Below, in pieces: positions 1 through 10,928 of a DNA stretch of 64,000 nt. Location of the stretch: contig NC_091246.1 of assembly GCF_042477335.2 (NCBI RefSeq), positions 17,357,001-17,421,000 on the forward strand, given 5' to 3'. The position numbers and the translations under genes are program-made. Position 1 is the stretch's first letter. The number at the start of each line of letters is the position of its first letter. The stretch is from Ovis canadensis (taxonomy: Eukaryota > Chordata > Mammalia > Artiodactyla > Bovidae). The notes under the pieces were generated by a model that worked only from the letters and a program-made list of their open reading frames with translations, was not told where the DNA came from and did not search any database.

Positions 1-594
1 AGTTCTACAAGGTCTTGTAGGTCTTCATAGAACCATTCAACTTCAGCTTCTTCAGCATTACTGGTTGGGGCATATACTTGGATTACTGTGATATTGAATG
101 GTTTGCCCTGGAAACGAACAGAGATCATTCTGTCATTTTTGAGATTGCATCCAAGTACTGCATTTCAGACTCCTTTGTTGACCATGATGGCTACTCCATT
201 TCTTCTGAGGGATCCCTGACTGCAGTAGTAGATATAATGGTCATCTGAGTTAAATTCACCCATTCCAGTCCATTTTAGTTCGCTGATTCCTAGAATGTCG
301 ACGTTCACTCTTGCCATCTCGTTTGACCACTTCCAATTTGCCTTGATTCATGGACCTGACATTCCAGGTTCCTATGCAATATTGCTCTTTACAACATTGG
401 ACCTTGTTTCTATCACCAGTCACATCCACAGCTGGGTATTGTTGTTGCTTTGGCTCCATCCCTTCATTCTCTCTGAAGTTATTTCTCCACTGATCTCCAG
501 TAGCATATTGGGCACCTACTGACCTGGGGACTTCCTCGTTCAGTATCCTATCATTTTGCCTTTTCATACTGTTGCCACTAGCATAGGCAACCAA
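1..594 (-). mobile_element. BovB (RTE LINE) 5' part with endonuclease start
   Basis: Read on the minus strand, this encodes the N-terminal part of the BovB protein, including GTWNVRSMNQGKLEVVKR at the start of the apurinic-type endonuclease domain. A frameshift follows directly after that motif, and the copy continues beyond the left edge. It contains the same target sequence found in sense at 10929 onwards. A dead fragment, separate from the BovB 3' part at 923. Confidence 0.9.
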
Positions 595-922
595 TAATAC
601 ACTTTGTTTCCATAGATTTGCCTATTTGGATATTTTGTATAAATGGAATCATAAAATATGTTGTCATCTGTGGCTGGGTCCTTTCATGCACTGTATTTTT
701 TTCCTACACTGTATTTTTCAGATTCATTCCTTTCAATACTTTTCAAAATCCAGTAATGGACAATTGGTTTGTTTTCAGCTTTCGGCTATTATCTACTCAT
801 AATATATAATATTATATAATAATAATATATCACATACATATAATAATACATAATGTTGTTATGAATATTCATGCACAAGTTTGTTTTTTTTTTTGTCTGT
901 CTTCAGCAGAATTACCTGGTCA
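595..922 (-). mobile_element. Old L1 3' region fragment with AT-rich tract
   Basis: The text around 600-760 resembles the antisense of an old mammalian L1 3' region (ATAAATGGAATCATAAAATATG). A simple AT-rich tract of TA, ATT and AATA units follows at about 785-855. It is probably the same element as 1880-2565, split by the BovB copy between them. Confidence 0.5.
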
Positions 923-1879
923 TCAGTTCAGTTCAGTCACTCAGTCGTCTCTGACTCTTTGCGACCCCATAAATCGCAGCACGCCAGGCCTCCCTGTCCA
1001 TTACCATCTCCCAGAGTTCACTCAGACTCACGTCCATGGAGTCCATGATGCCATCCAGCCATCTCATCCTCGGTCGTCCCCTGCTCCTCCTGACCCCAAT
1101 CCCTCCCAGCATCAGAGTCTTTTCCAATGAGTCAACTCTTCACATGAGGTGGCCAAAGTACTGGAGCTTCAGCTTTAGCATCATTCCTTCCAAAGAAATC
1201 CCAGGGTTGATCTCCTTCAGAATGGACTGGTGGGTTCTCCTTGCAGTCCAAGGGACTCTCAAGAGTCTTCTCCAACACCACAGTTCAAAAGCATCAATTC
1301 TTCGGCACTCAGCCTTCTTCACAGTCCAATTTTCACATCCATACATGACTACTGGAAAAGCCATAGCCTTGACTAGCATCACTAGCATCACTAGCCTTAG
1401 CATTACTTAGCCTTAGTCGGCAAAGTAATGTCTCTGCTTTTGAATATACTATCTAGGTTGCTCATAACTTTGCTTCCAAGGAGTAAGCGTCTTTTAATTT
1501 CATGGCTGCAGTCACCATCTGCCATGATTTTGGAGCCCAAAAAAATAAAGTCTGACACTGTTTCCACTGTTTCCCCATCTATTTCCCATGAAGTGATGGG
1601 ACCAGATGCCATGATCTTCGTTTTCTGAATGTTGAGCTTTAAGTCAACTTTTTCACTCTCCTCTTTCACTTTCATCAAGAGACTTTTTAGTTCCTCTTCA
1701 CTTTCTGCCATAAGGGTGGTGTCATCTGCATATCTGAGGTTATTGATATTTCTCCCAGCAATCTTGATTCCAGCTGTTCCAACCCAGTGTTTCTCATGAT
1801 GTACTCTTCATATAAGTTAAATAAGCAGGGTGACAATAGACAGCCTTGACGTACTCCTTTTCCTATTTGGAACTAGTCT
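923..1879 (-). mobile_element. BovB 3' part (reverse transcriptase C-terminal half to 3' end)
   Basis: It starts at the typical BovB 3' end (CAGTTCAGTTCAGTCACTCAG on the plus strand) and extends into the polymerase region. Minus-strand frames contain AESEEELKSLLMKVKEESEK and [20 protein letters not shown], split by shifts. A short tandem repeat of the unit TAGCATCAC is at about 1373-1395. It is 5'-truncated and not active. Confidence 0.92.
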
Positions 1880-2565
1880 ACATTTTCAGGAACAGACTGG
1901 CTTTCCAAGGCAACTGCACTATTTTACATAACTACTAGCAGTATATGAGTGTTCTAATTTCTTCAAACCCTTGCCAACACTTGTTATTATCTGTCTTTTG
2001 AATTATAGCCATCCTGGTAGGAATATAGCAGTGTCTCATGTGATTTTGATTTGCATTTTCTTTAATCAGCTAATAATGTTGAGCATCTCTTCCTATGCTT
2101 ATTGGCCATTGGTATGTTCTTTAGAGAAATATCTATTCAGCTCCTTTGCCCATTTTTAATTGTGTTGTCTTTTTATTATTGAACTGTAAAAATTCTTTGT
2201 TCTAGATCTAAGTCCTTTAGCAGATTTATGTTTGACAAAAATTTTCTTCCACTCTGTGGATTATTTTTCACTTTACTGATGATGTCCTTTGAAAACTTTT
2301 GAAACAAAGGTTTTTAACTTTGATGAAGTTCAATTTGCTATTTTTCCTTTGAGGCTTATGCTTCTGTTGCCATATATAGGAAACAATTTCTACACTGAGA
2401 TCATGCAGATTTGGGCCTATTTTTTTTTAAAGAATCTTATACTAGTAGTGCTTACATTAAGGTTATTAATCCAGTTTGAGTTAATTTCCCTATATTGAAT
2501 GCAATAGGGGTTTGGCTTCATTATTGTGCATTTGGATATCACGCTGTCCCAGCACCACTTCTAGT
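1880..2565 (-). mobile_element. Old L1 antisense fragment (ORF2 end and 3' region)
   Basis: Characteristic antisense phrases of mammalian L1 are readable (TTGCCCATTTTTAATTGTG, TTGATGAAGTTCAATTTGC, CTGTCCCAGCACCACTTCTA) in the expected order. It is strongly diverged and has no open frame. Confidence 0.75.
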
Positions 2566-2960
2566 CTTTTAAGTCACTCTGTTGATAGCCAGGAGAAATA
2601 GCTCAAAACCTCAACCCACACAGCTGTAGGAAGTTCAGTGCCATCACCGCTATTTGTAAGGATTCCTCCATAGAGAAATGTGTCACACTTCATCATCACT
2701 CCTAAACCTCTCTCTTCTGGGCTTTTTTCTATCACAGATGCTAAATGGCTCAGAAAGTAGATGCCCGTGAACTGCACACATTGCAAAAGAAGTCCACAGT
2801 TTGCCTTCCAATTCACTTTCCTCCTGAGAAAAGGGATCCCAAGCAGGTCTCCCCCACACGCATGGCCTGGCTGAAGTATATATGTCACATAAACAACCTT
2901 GCCACTCCCGCCATAGCTGACGGTACCAGGGAGCAGCTGCAAAGGTATGAAGAAAGCCAG
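2566..2960. other. Unassigned segment with a 122-codon minus-strand frame
   Basis: This segment of intermediate GC content lies between an old L1 and a Bov-tA. The minus strand is open for 122 codons from 2942 to 2574, beginning MQLLPGTVSYGGSGKVVYVT. I recognise no protein family and see no splice sites that would make it an exon. It could be part of an old LTR or a retrocopy of a UTR. Confidence 0.3.
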
Positions 2961-3039
2961 ATCTTCCTGACTCAGGGATCAAACCTGGTCTGCTGCACTG
3001 CAGGCAGATTTTTTACCGTCTGACCACAAGAGAAGCCCC
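2961..3039 (-). mobile_element. Bov-tA SINE fragment (tRNA-like head)
   Basis: Plus-strand text CCTGACTCAGGGATCAAACC followed by GCAGGCAGATTTTTTACCGTC is the reverse complement of the tRNA-related head of Bov-tA. The body is missing. Confidence 0.8.
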
Positions 3040-3489
3040 ATGAACTCTTAAGATGGCTTGATATAGACACTGCTTTAGAGGTATACACCATATGTGTGAC
3101 AGCAAACTGAACCCATCAAATCCTCTATTTTGGGAAGTGTAAGTACTCCCACTAAAGTTGTGAGATTAATGGGAGCTCTTGATCACAACAACCGATTACA
3201 CAAAGATGATTTTGGCTTAGACATCTTTTTTCAGGGATCCCACTGCGACACTATGGATATGATGTCTTATTGGAATAAAGTCCTGAAAGTAATCCTTTCC
3301 TCCATGGAATAAGCCCTATTTGGTTTTGTTATGTCATTCTCCATTCACTTTTTTTGGTAAGACTTCAGATTCTTCAGAATGATCTCCAGGTTTCCTTTTA
3401 ATCCATCTCAGTTGAGAATATCTAGATTATGCTACTTTGTGATTGGCTTTAAACTCATCAGGTTCCATATTCTAAAACAGTACAAGTAG
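3040..3489. other. Unassigned intergenic sequence
   Basis: No recognised repeat or credible coding frame. A 60-codon plus-strand frame at 3130-3312 shows no family motif. Confidence 0.4.
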
Positions 3490-3644
3490 TGAAGTGAAGT
3501 GAAGTCGCTCTGTCGTGTCCAACTCTTTGCAACCCCATGGACAGTAGCCTGCACCAGGCTCCACGTGATTTTCTAGGCAAGAGTACTAAAGTGGGTTGCC
3601 ATTTCCTTCTCCAGGGAATCTTCCCGACCCAGGGATCAAACCCA
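3490..3644 (-). mobile_element. Bov-tA SINE
   Basis: Starts with GAAGTGAAGTGAAGTCGCTC, runs through the CCCCATGGACAGTAGCCTGC block, and ends inside the tRNA head at CCCGACCCAGGGATCAAACC. The extreme 5' head is missing. Confidence 0.9.
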
Positions 3645-3719
3645 CAAATGATATGAAAATCTCCAATTCTTATCAACTGGGGAAGAATTATCCATAATTA
3701 CCTCTAGCCTAGAGGATGT

Positions 3720-4440
3720 TTTCTTTTTTTTTTTGAGATTTAATAATTTTATTTCTATTTTTTTCCTTGATTATCATGCCACTCAGGCTTTCTATTTCTT
3801 AGAATCAATTTTGATCATTTCCTCCCTCCCCAGGAAACCATCCATTTCTAAGTTACTCTGCTTCAGCTGTTCACATGATTGATTTTTAATTTGTTAATAT
3901 TCTGTATACCTATTATTGTATTACTATTCTGAGCTACATTTTTATTTACATAATTTCTCCACGTCTGTTGTGATTAAAATTTCCAGAAGTTTGTCTCTTT
4001 AAAGAACCAGTTCTGACAAATCTACAAATTCCACAGTTTTCTACTTTTAAGTATATTTTTTATAACTGTCTTATTTATACTTTCTTTAAAGTTTTCATTC
4101 TTTTTCTAGCTTCTTGGTATAAAAAATTAATATATTTTTCCAAAAACTTGAATTATATATTTTTCTACCTCAATCTTTATAAACGGATTATTTATAAAGG
4201 TCTATAAAGGTACATTAATTTGTGGTTAAATCAAATACTCCAAGCATCCTTGAAAGGATGTTATTTGTTATGATATTAATATAATAATATGTATTACATA
4301 ATAATGTTAATATTTAGATAATTTCATCCCTTTAAAAATTACGTCTGTTTAAGAATAACGATGTGTTGAAATGTGATATTTTCTTTCTTAATATTTCCAG
4401 TGCTTTTGTTATGTATATTTTGATGTTTCCTTAGCACATG
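3720..4440. other. AT-rich sequence, possibly old antisense L1
   Basis: T-rich sequence opening with a poly-T tract (3725-3735). The phrase TTTAAAGAACCAGTTCTGA resembles antisense L1 ORF2, but divergence is high and the assignment is weak. Confidence 0.3.
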
Positions 4441-4489
4441 CACTTTCATTACTATTGAATCTCCGCTCCCAGTTAGTTTCTCAGTGACT

Positions 4490-4628
4490 GGCAGCACTTC
4501 TTAGAAATGCAAATCCTCATGACCCAGCCCAGACTTAGTAAATCAGAAACTCTGTGGGTGGGGCCCAGGGATCTGCTTATTAACAGACCCTCCAGGTGAT
4601 TCCGAAGCAGCTTAACTCAAAGAACCAC
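4490..4628 (-). mobile_element. MER5-type (hAT) DNA transposon remnant
   Basis: Phrases AAATCAGAAACTCTGTGGGT, GGGCCCAGGGATCTGC and CCTCCAGGTGATTCCGA match the reverse of the MER5A consensus as I know it. A nonautonomous fossil. Confidence 0.75.
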
Positions 4629-4875
4629 AGATCTATATCAGCTGTTCTAGCAGTATAAGATAATTCTAATGACTTGGTTAACAGTTACTATAAGCACTCT
4701 ACTTTCTTGTTTCTGCTTTCCTGACATATTTTTACATTTTATTTTATTATTGAATATAGCAAACCACTGAATTTTATTTTGTGATCAAATTTCAGAAATT
4801 TTAACTTCTCTAAACAGTAAAGTTTAAGCTTTTTCCATTTACTCTCATACTTATTATATTTGGTCTAAAGCCACT

Positions 4876-5078
4876 GGAGTTTCCTCGGTGGCTCAGTGGA
4901 ATCTGCCTGCCAATACTGGAGACAAGGGCTCGATCCCTGGGTTGGGAGGATCCCCTGGAGAAGGAAATGATAATCTGCTCCAGTATTCTTGCCTGGGAAA
5001 TTCCATGGACAGAGGAACCTGGCAGACCCACAGGGTCGCAAAAGAGTCAGACACGATTTAGAGACTCAACAACAACAA
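4876..5078 (+). mobile_element. Bov-tA SINE
   Basis: A complete copy in sense: head GGAGTTTCCTCGGTGGCTCA, B-box-like GGGCTCGATCCCTGG, body with CTCCAGTATTCTTGCCTGGG, and an ACAACAACAAC tail. Confidence 0.92.
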
Positions 5079-5881
5079 CTATGCCATTTTATGCTTTCTG
5101 GTTTTTGTTTCTTTTATATTTCCTTTCTGTTCTAGTATTCTGTAGGTTAAACTTTATTTTACTCTTCTAAAACTTTTGAAAACCTAGTAGTGAGTTGCAT
5201 GTAAAACTTTCAAAAGCACTCTCAAATCTATCTTTATCTACCAAATACAAAGACTGTCATTTTTACTGTACTCTGTTAAAGACAAGACCATCAGCAGCTG
5301 TATTTTTCCCTTGCCCTCCGTTTTTTCTTTTATTTTGAATTCAGATAATATTGTTTTCTCCTTTAGATATATAAAATATGTATAATTTCTTAATATATAG
5401 TCCTGTGCCTTCTGTGCAAATACATTTATCATTAAATTAATATATTCAATGCTTACCGCAGTGTAAAATATGTCTTAATGATCTGGAACACCTTGTCACT
5501 ACTTTGTTAAGCAATAGTATGTGGGTGTTATGTCTCTCCAGGTACCAAACATACCTGACGGTGTATTCCTATACCCTTCATACGAGAGCCACAGCATTCT
5601 CCAGTAAGTTCTACACACACTACGACATTGTTTTCTAACATTTACTGTTGCCAAGAATTCTAAAATCAATCTACTTTTTGCTCATTTGCCAGAACTGGGT
5701 TTTTTCTTTCTTATCAGGATGTTTGTACGATCACTTCTTTTTCTTTGAAATTCAATTTTCTTAATTTTTAAAGTTTTTTAATCCACAAATCCTTTTTTTC
5801 ATATTTTCCTCTATGTCCTCTACTCCATTTGTTCTGGATTCTTTTCCTAGACTGCCTATTAATTATGAAGTTAATTTCTTC
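5079..5881. other. AT-rich intergenic sequence, nothing recognised
   Basis: No gene, SINE or clear LINE was found. Open frames are short and lack motifs. Confidence 0.4.
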
Positions 5882-6127
5882 TTTCTGTTGCCTATAGAGG
5901 TTTCCCTGGTGACTCAGTGGTAAAGAATCCGCCTGCCAATGCAGGAGATGCAGGTTCAATCCCTGGGTGAGGAAGAGCCCCTGGAGGAGGAAATGGCAAA
6001 CCACTCTATTCTTGCCTAGGAAATCCCATGGAAAGAGGAGCCTCGCGGGCTACAGTCCATGGGGTTGCAAAGAGTCGAACATGACAGAAGCGACTAAAAG
6101 ACAACTCCTTTCTCTTGCTTATAGAGG
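5882..6127 (+). mobile_element. Bov-tA SINE with 19-base target-site duplication
   Basis: The SINE occupies about 5901-6108 in sense. The flanks TTTCTGTTGCCTATAGAGG (5882-5900) and TTTCTCTTGCTTATAGAGG (6109-6127) agree at 17 of 19 positions and form the target duplication. Confidence 0.92.
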
Positions 6128-6799
6128 TCATTTTGTTTGATATTGCTCTAATATCTTTGCCCCTTTCTTCTGCATTCAAAGAACATCTAAAATTTGTCTT
6201 CCACCTCACTTAATTCCTTCTTTTAATAGTATATGGTCTCCACTTTCTTGGTTCCTATATGAACTTTCTTTTAGTTAGTTTGTTTGTTCCTCTGAATGCA
6301 TCCTTTTGTTTTCTTATCCTTTCCCTTCCATAACAGCTTGGTCAGTTAAATAGAAGCAAGTACCTTGTCTATCTTGTTAGGAATTATATTTTTTAATGTA
6401 TTTTTGGTTTCTCATAAGAAATTTATCTCAGAATAAAGTGAATTTGCTTAGTCGCAGTACATTACCATGCTTCTCTTGTGCTGAGAATTTTTCCATAAAC
6501 CTTATATTGATTTTTTTCTGTTCTCATCTTTATGAAAGAGATAACATACTTATCCAGGATTGAAGCATTACCAAGAATGCTGCTTAGAGACGAGTCAGTC
6601 TTTGGGTGATGAGTAGTAAAAGAGGGTGTCCCCTCAACTCCTTCATATGCTATATTCCAATCCACAGGAGAAAAAAGTAGCAATGGGTTATAAATGCAGA
6701 GATTCAGCAACCTGGAGATTAAACAGGGCCACTTGTGAAATCAATATCTATAACATCAAAGAGAGGAAAATACCTCATGCTATGCCCTCATTGGGTACA
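6128..6799. other. Intergenic sequence, nothing recognised
   Basis: No clear repeat or coding signal. An 82-codon minus-strand frame at 6462-6710 has no family motif. Confidence 0.4.
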
Positions 6800-6935
6800 T
6801 TCCTGGTCCTATAATTTTCAGAGCCAGAAGGAAATTAAGGCCCAGAGAAGTCAAGCCATCTCCCCAGCTGTAACACAGTCTAAACCTGAATCCAGGTGTC
6901 TGACCTCCAAACTCAACTTTTCTTCTTTTCCCTGA
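6800..6935 (-). mobile_element. MIR SINE remnant
   Basis: The order GGAAATTAAGGCCCAGAGAAG, then CTGTAACACAGTC, then CTGAATCCAGGTGTCTGACC is that of an antisense MIR core. Highly diverged. Confidence 0.6.
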
Positions 6936-7825
6936 ATTATCCCTGTCTTCTCTGAGATCAATTCTGTTATTGCATTATGATTTTTTGCTTCTTTTCTTCA
7001 TGCATCTGGTGATCAGTGGTTGTATTCATATTGCTGAATAAAGGACTAGGTTGATTAATGGTTAATGATGAGTGTGTGTTTGCTCTATCATTACCAGCAT
7101 TCCCCTCCCTACCCCTTAGAGAGAGGCATGAACGTGGGCTCTTCCTCTGCAGGTGGAGTGTGTTCACTGGAAAGCATCTCTTTAAGGTGTGAGGGTGGGG
7201 AACAGGCAGCAACATCTCCAGTGCCCACTGGCCCCAATGTCTAGATAAGGAAAACTGATAAGATTTGTGGGGGCCTGGCCGCTTGCATGCAGATTTCCTG
7301 ATTTCTTCAGAAAATATGCTTCTCTCTTCAGCCTTAGAGGGAAAGGACACCCACTCTGCAGGTAGAGTTAATGGGGGAAAGGAGGGAAGTTTAAAAAGTT
7401 AAATGAGCCAGCCATTCTACAGACTAGTTTTTTTTTTATCTCTGTTGTGGCCACTCCTCCAACTCCCAGGCTGTGTTCCTCCATACTGTTGACTTTGGCA
7501 AGTGGGCAGGCTCCCCTTCCCAAAGAAACCTGCCATCCCTCTGTTCTGCTGCTGTCTTTAGGGCAAGACTGAGCCCTGGCCCTCTCCATTCTGGCTAGCC
7601 CATGAATTTAAACTCAATCTGCTTTCTATTTTCTAGAAACCCTTCAAAATATTTGATGTTCTAACATGCCACACTACTTTCTCATTTTAGTGAATTATGT
7701 TGATGTTTTAAGGGTGAGAGGGGTTGAACGCCTGTGCTCAGTCTGCCTTCAGGAACTGAAACCTAGGCAGAGAATTTCCAACAATTAACCTAACAGAGAG
7801 CTGCAGAGAATATTAAGAACACTAT
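6936..7825. other. Intergenic sequence, nothing recognised
   Basis: Minus-strand open frames of 127 codons (6967-7350) and 73 codons (7368-7589) occur here but show no known domain, no splice logic and no homologue I recognise. Confidence 0.4.
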
Positions 7826-8428
7826 TTTGCTGTAAATTGGTGCAGCCACTATGGAAAACAGTATGGAAGGTCCTCAAAAAAACAAAAATGGATTTGTCAT
7901 ATAATCCAGCAATCCCACTCCTGGGCATATATCCAGAGAAAACCACAATTAAGAAAGATGCATGCACCTCTATGTTCACTGCAGCACTATTTACAATAGC
8001 CAAGACACAAAAGCAACCCACATGTCCACTGACAGATGAATGGATAAAGATGTGTCGTATAAAACAATGGAATACTACTCAGCCATAAAAAAGAATGGAA
8101 TAATGCCATCTGCTGCAACATGGATGGATGTAGAGATTCTTATACTAAGTGAAATTAGGCAGAAAGAAAGGCAAATGCCGTATGATATCAATTATGTGGA
8201 GTCTAAAATGACACGAACTCATCTACAAAACACACTCACACAGAGATGAGACATGGTTGCCAAAGCGGTAAAGAGGTGGGGAAGGGACTGATCGAAAGTT
8301 TGGGACTAGCAGGTGCAAGCCATTACATGTAGAATGAATAAACAACAAGGTATGACTGTATGGCACAGAGAAGCATATTTAATATCCTGTAGTGAACCAT
8401 AATGGAAAGGAATATGAAAAAGAATGTA

Positions 8429-8593
8429 TGCTGCTAAGTCACTTCAGTCATGTCCGACTCTGTGCAACCCCATAGACAGCAGCCCACCAGGCTCCACTGT
8501 CCCTGGGATTCTCCAGGCAAGAACACTGGAATGGGTTGCCATTTCCTTTTCCAATGCATGAAAGTGGAAAGTGAAAGTGAAGTCGCTCAGTCG
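8429..8593 (-). mobile_element. Bov-A2 SINE inserted in the L1 3' UTR
   Basis: It begins with TGCTGCTAAGTCACTTCAGT, the reversed Bov-A2 tail, and contains AATGCATGAAAGTGGAAAG, the link between the two Bov-A units. The second unit stops after CGCTCAGTCG. Confidence 0.9.
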
Positions 8594-8622
8594 ATACATA
8601 TATATATATATATATATATACA
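8594..8622. repeat. (AT)n microsatellite
   Basis: About a dozen AT units follow the truncated Bov-A2, within the TATATG-rich part of the L1 3' UTR. Confidence 0.9.
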
Positions 8623-8705
8623 TATGATTGAATCACTTTGCTGTACAGCTGAAATAAACATATTGTAAATCAACTATGCTTTGATAAAAAATTTTTTAAA
8701 AGAAT

Positions 8706-9007
8706 ATTATTTAAGACACTTTAAGTGCCTTAAAATATTTTTATTCTAAAATTTAAAATTTTATAATTATGTGTCATAATCCTGGATAGTCTATAAAATT
8801 TCTGTTTGTTCTATGAATTCTATAAATTTTATAATTTATATTTCTATATGTTATATATTGATAATTTATATTTTATATAAACTATTTAAAATTCTGTATT
8901 TTTTAAACTACCCTATATTTTTCATAATGATAAAAGAATGTTTTAAGAGTGTGTTGAGAAAATATCAGAATAGTGGCTTAAAACTCTGTCCCAAAATTCT
9001 ATAACTA
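8706..9007. other. Very AT-rich spacer
   Basis: Mostly A and T, with no readable element or coding frame. Confidence 0.4.
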
Positions 9008-9309
9008 TGTTGGCGACATGTTCATTATTTATTGTAGTGATCATTTCACAATATACACAAATACTGAATCATTATGTTGTATACTTGAAACTACTATAAT
9101 GTATGTCAATTACACCTCAATGAAAAAATAAATCTAAGTCAGAAGAAGACAAATACTATATATCACTTACATGTGGAATCTAAAATAATACAACAAACTA
9201 CCAAATACAACAAAAAAAAGCAGACGCAAAGATGTGGAGAACAAACGAGTGCTCACCAGTGGGGAGAGGGAAGGGGGAAGGGGCAATAAAGGGGTGGGGG
9301 GACAGGGAT
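9008..9309 (+). mobile_element. L1 3'-end fragments
   Basis: Two pieces: 9040-9128 ends in the L1-like CTATAATGTATGTCAATTAC plus an A-rich tail, and 9150-9309 carries CACTTACATGTGGAATCTAA and then a G-rich tract typical of L1 3' UTRs. Confidence 0.75.
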
Positions 9310-10928
9310 GTTCAGTTCAGTCCCTCAGTCATGTCCGACTCTTTGGGACCCCATGAATCACAGCACGCCAGGCCTCCCTGTCCATCACCAACTCTCAGAG
9401 TTCACTCAAACTCACGTCCATTGAGTCAGTGATGCCATCCAGCCATCTCATCCTGGGTCGTCCCCTTCTCCTCCTGCCCTGAATCCCTCCCAGCATCAGA
9501 GTCTTTTCCAATGAGTCAACTCTTCGCATGAGGTGGCCAAAGTACTGGAGTTTCAGCTTTAGCATCATTCCTTCCAAAGAACACCCAGGACTGATCTCCT
9601 TTAGAATGGACTGGTTGGATCTTCTTGCAGTCCAAGGGACTCTCAAGAGTCTTCTCCAGCACCACACTTCAAAAGCATCAATTCTTTGGCGCTCAGCCTT
9701 CTTCACAGTCCGACTCTCACATCCATACATGACTACTGGAAAAACCATAGCCTTGACTAGACGGACCTTAGTCGGCAAAGTAACGTCTCTGCTTTTCAGT
9801 TTGCTGTCTAGGTTGGTCATAACTTTTCTTCCAAGGAGTAAGCGTCTTTTAATTTCATGGCTGCAGTCACCATCTGCCATGATTTTGGAGCCCCAAAAAA
9901 ATAAAGTCTGACACTGTTTCCACTGTTTCCCCATCCATTTCCCATGAAGTGATGGGACCAGATGCCATGATCTTCGTTTTCTGAATGTTGAGCTTCAGGC
10001 CAACTTTTTCACTCTCCACTTTCACTTTCATCAAGAGACTTTTTAGTTCCTCTTCACTTTCTGCCATAAGGGTGGTGTCATCTGCATATCTGAGGTTATT
10101 GATATTTCTCCCGGCAATCTTGATTCCAGCGTGTGCTTCTTCCAGCCCAGCGTTTCTCATGATGTTCTCTGCATATAAGTTAAATAAGCAGGGTGACAAT
10201 AGACAGCCTTGACGTACTTCTTTCCCTCTTTGGAACCAGTCTGTTGTTCCATGTCCAGTTCTAACTGTTGCTTCCTGACCTGCACATAGGGTTCTCAAGA
10301 GGCAGGTCAGGTGGTCTGGTATTTCCATCTCTTTAAGAATTTTCCACAGTTTATTGTGATCCACACAGTCAAAGGCTTTGGCATAGTCAATAAAGCAGAA
10401 ATAGATGTTTTTTTGGAACTCTCTTGCTTTTTCCATGATCCAGAAGATGTTGGTAATTTGATCTCTGGTTCCTCTGCCTTTTCTAAAACCAGCTGGAACA
10501 TCAGGAAGTTCACGGTTCACGTACTGCTGAAGCCTGGCTTGGAGAACTTTGAGCATTACTTTACTAGCATGTGAGATGAGTCCAATTGTGTGGTAGTTTG
10601 AACATTCTTTGGCATTGCCTTTCTTTGGGATTGGAATGAAAACGGACCTTTTCCAGTCCTGTGGCCACTGCTGAGTTTTCCAAACTTGCTGGCATATGGA
10701 GTGCAGCACTTTCACAGCATCATCTTTCAGGATTTGAAATAGCTCCACTGGAATTCCATCACCTCTACTAGTTTTGTTCGTAGTGCTGCTTTCTAAGGCC
10801 TATTGACTTCACATTCCAGGATGTCTGGCTCTAGGTGAGTGATCACACCATCATGATCATCTGGGTCGTGAAGATCTTTTTTGTACAGTTCTTCTGTGTA
10901 TTCTTGCCACCTCTTCTTAATATCTTCT
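9310..10928 (-). mobile_element. BovB 3' half with largely intact reverse transcriptase frame
   Basis: On the minus strand, 10748-9867 is open for 293 codons from MELFQILKDDAVKVL. It includes the polymerase blocks FIDYAKAFDCVDH and NNLRYADDTTLM (catalytic YADD). The reading frame then shifts at an A-rich run near 9895-9901, and the C-terminal part continues in another frame (9934-9395). It ends with the BovB 3' terminus at 9310. The 5' continuation is inverted and lies at 10925-11746. A retrotransposon polymerase, not a host gene; dead because of the shift and rearrangement. Confidence 0.95.

Larger units (their letters stand above)
7826..8705 (+). mobile_element. Ruminant L1 3' end (ORF2 C-terminus and 3' UTR)
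   Basis: AAATTGGTGCAGCCACTATGG and ATTTACAATAGCCAAGACAC mark the end of L1 ORF2. The frame 7837-8088 carries [18 protein letters not shown]. The 3' UTR follows, ending with CACTTTGCTGTACAGCTG and TTGTAAATCAACTATGC near 8660. A Bov-A2 and an AT microsatellite (8429-8622) split the 3' UTR. Confidence 0.92.

Noticed and set aside
1-1879. The two BovB parts at 1-594 and 923-1879 as one element with an L1 piece inside
   Set aside because: For a single minus-strand BovB the 3' end should lie at the lower coordinate; here the endonuclease part is lower, so they are separate copies or rearranged.
6967-7350. 127-codon minus-strand frame as a coding gene
   Set aside because: No family resemblance, and length is within chance for 64 kb of DNA.
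8450-8668. Many 60-100-codon frames with MSDSVQPHR- or HSSILAWRIP-type text
   Set aside because: They recur at every Bov-tA or Bov-A2 copy and are translations of SINE bodies.
9395-10748. Long minus-strand frames (293 and 179 codons) as a host protein gene
   Set aside because: They are the BovB polymerase, with FIDYAKAFDCVDH and YADD blocks, in a truncated and inverted element.
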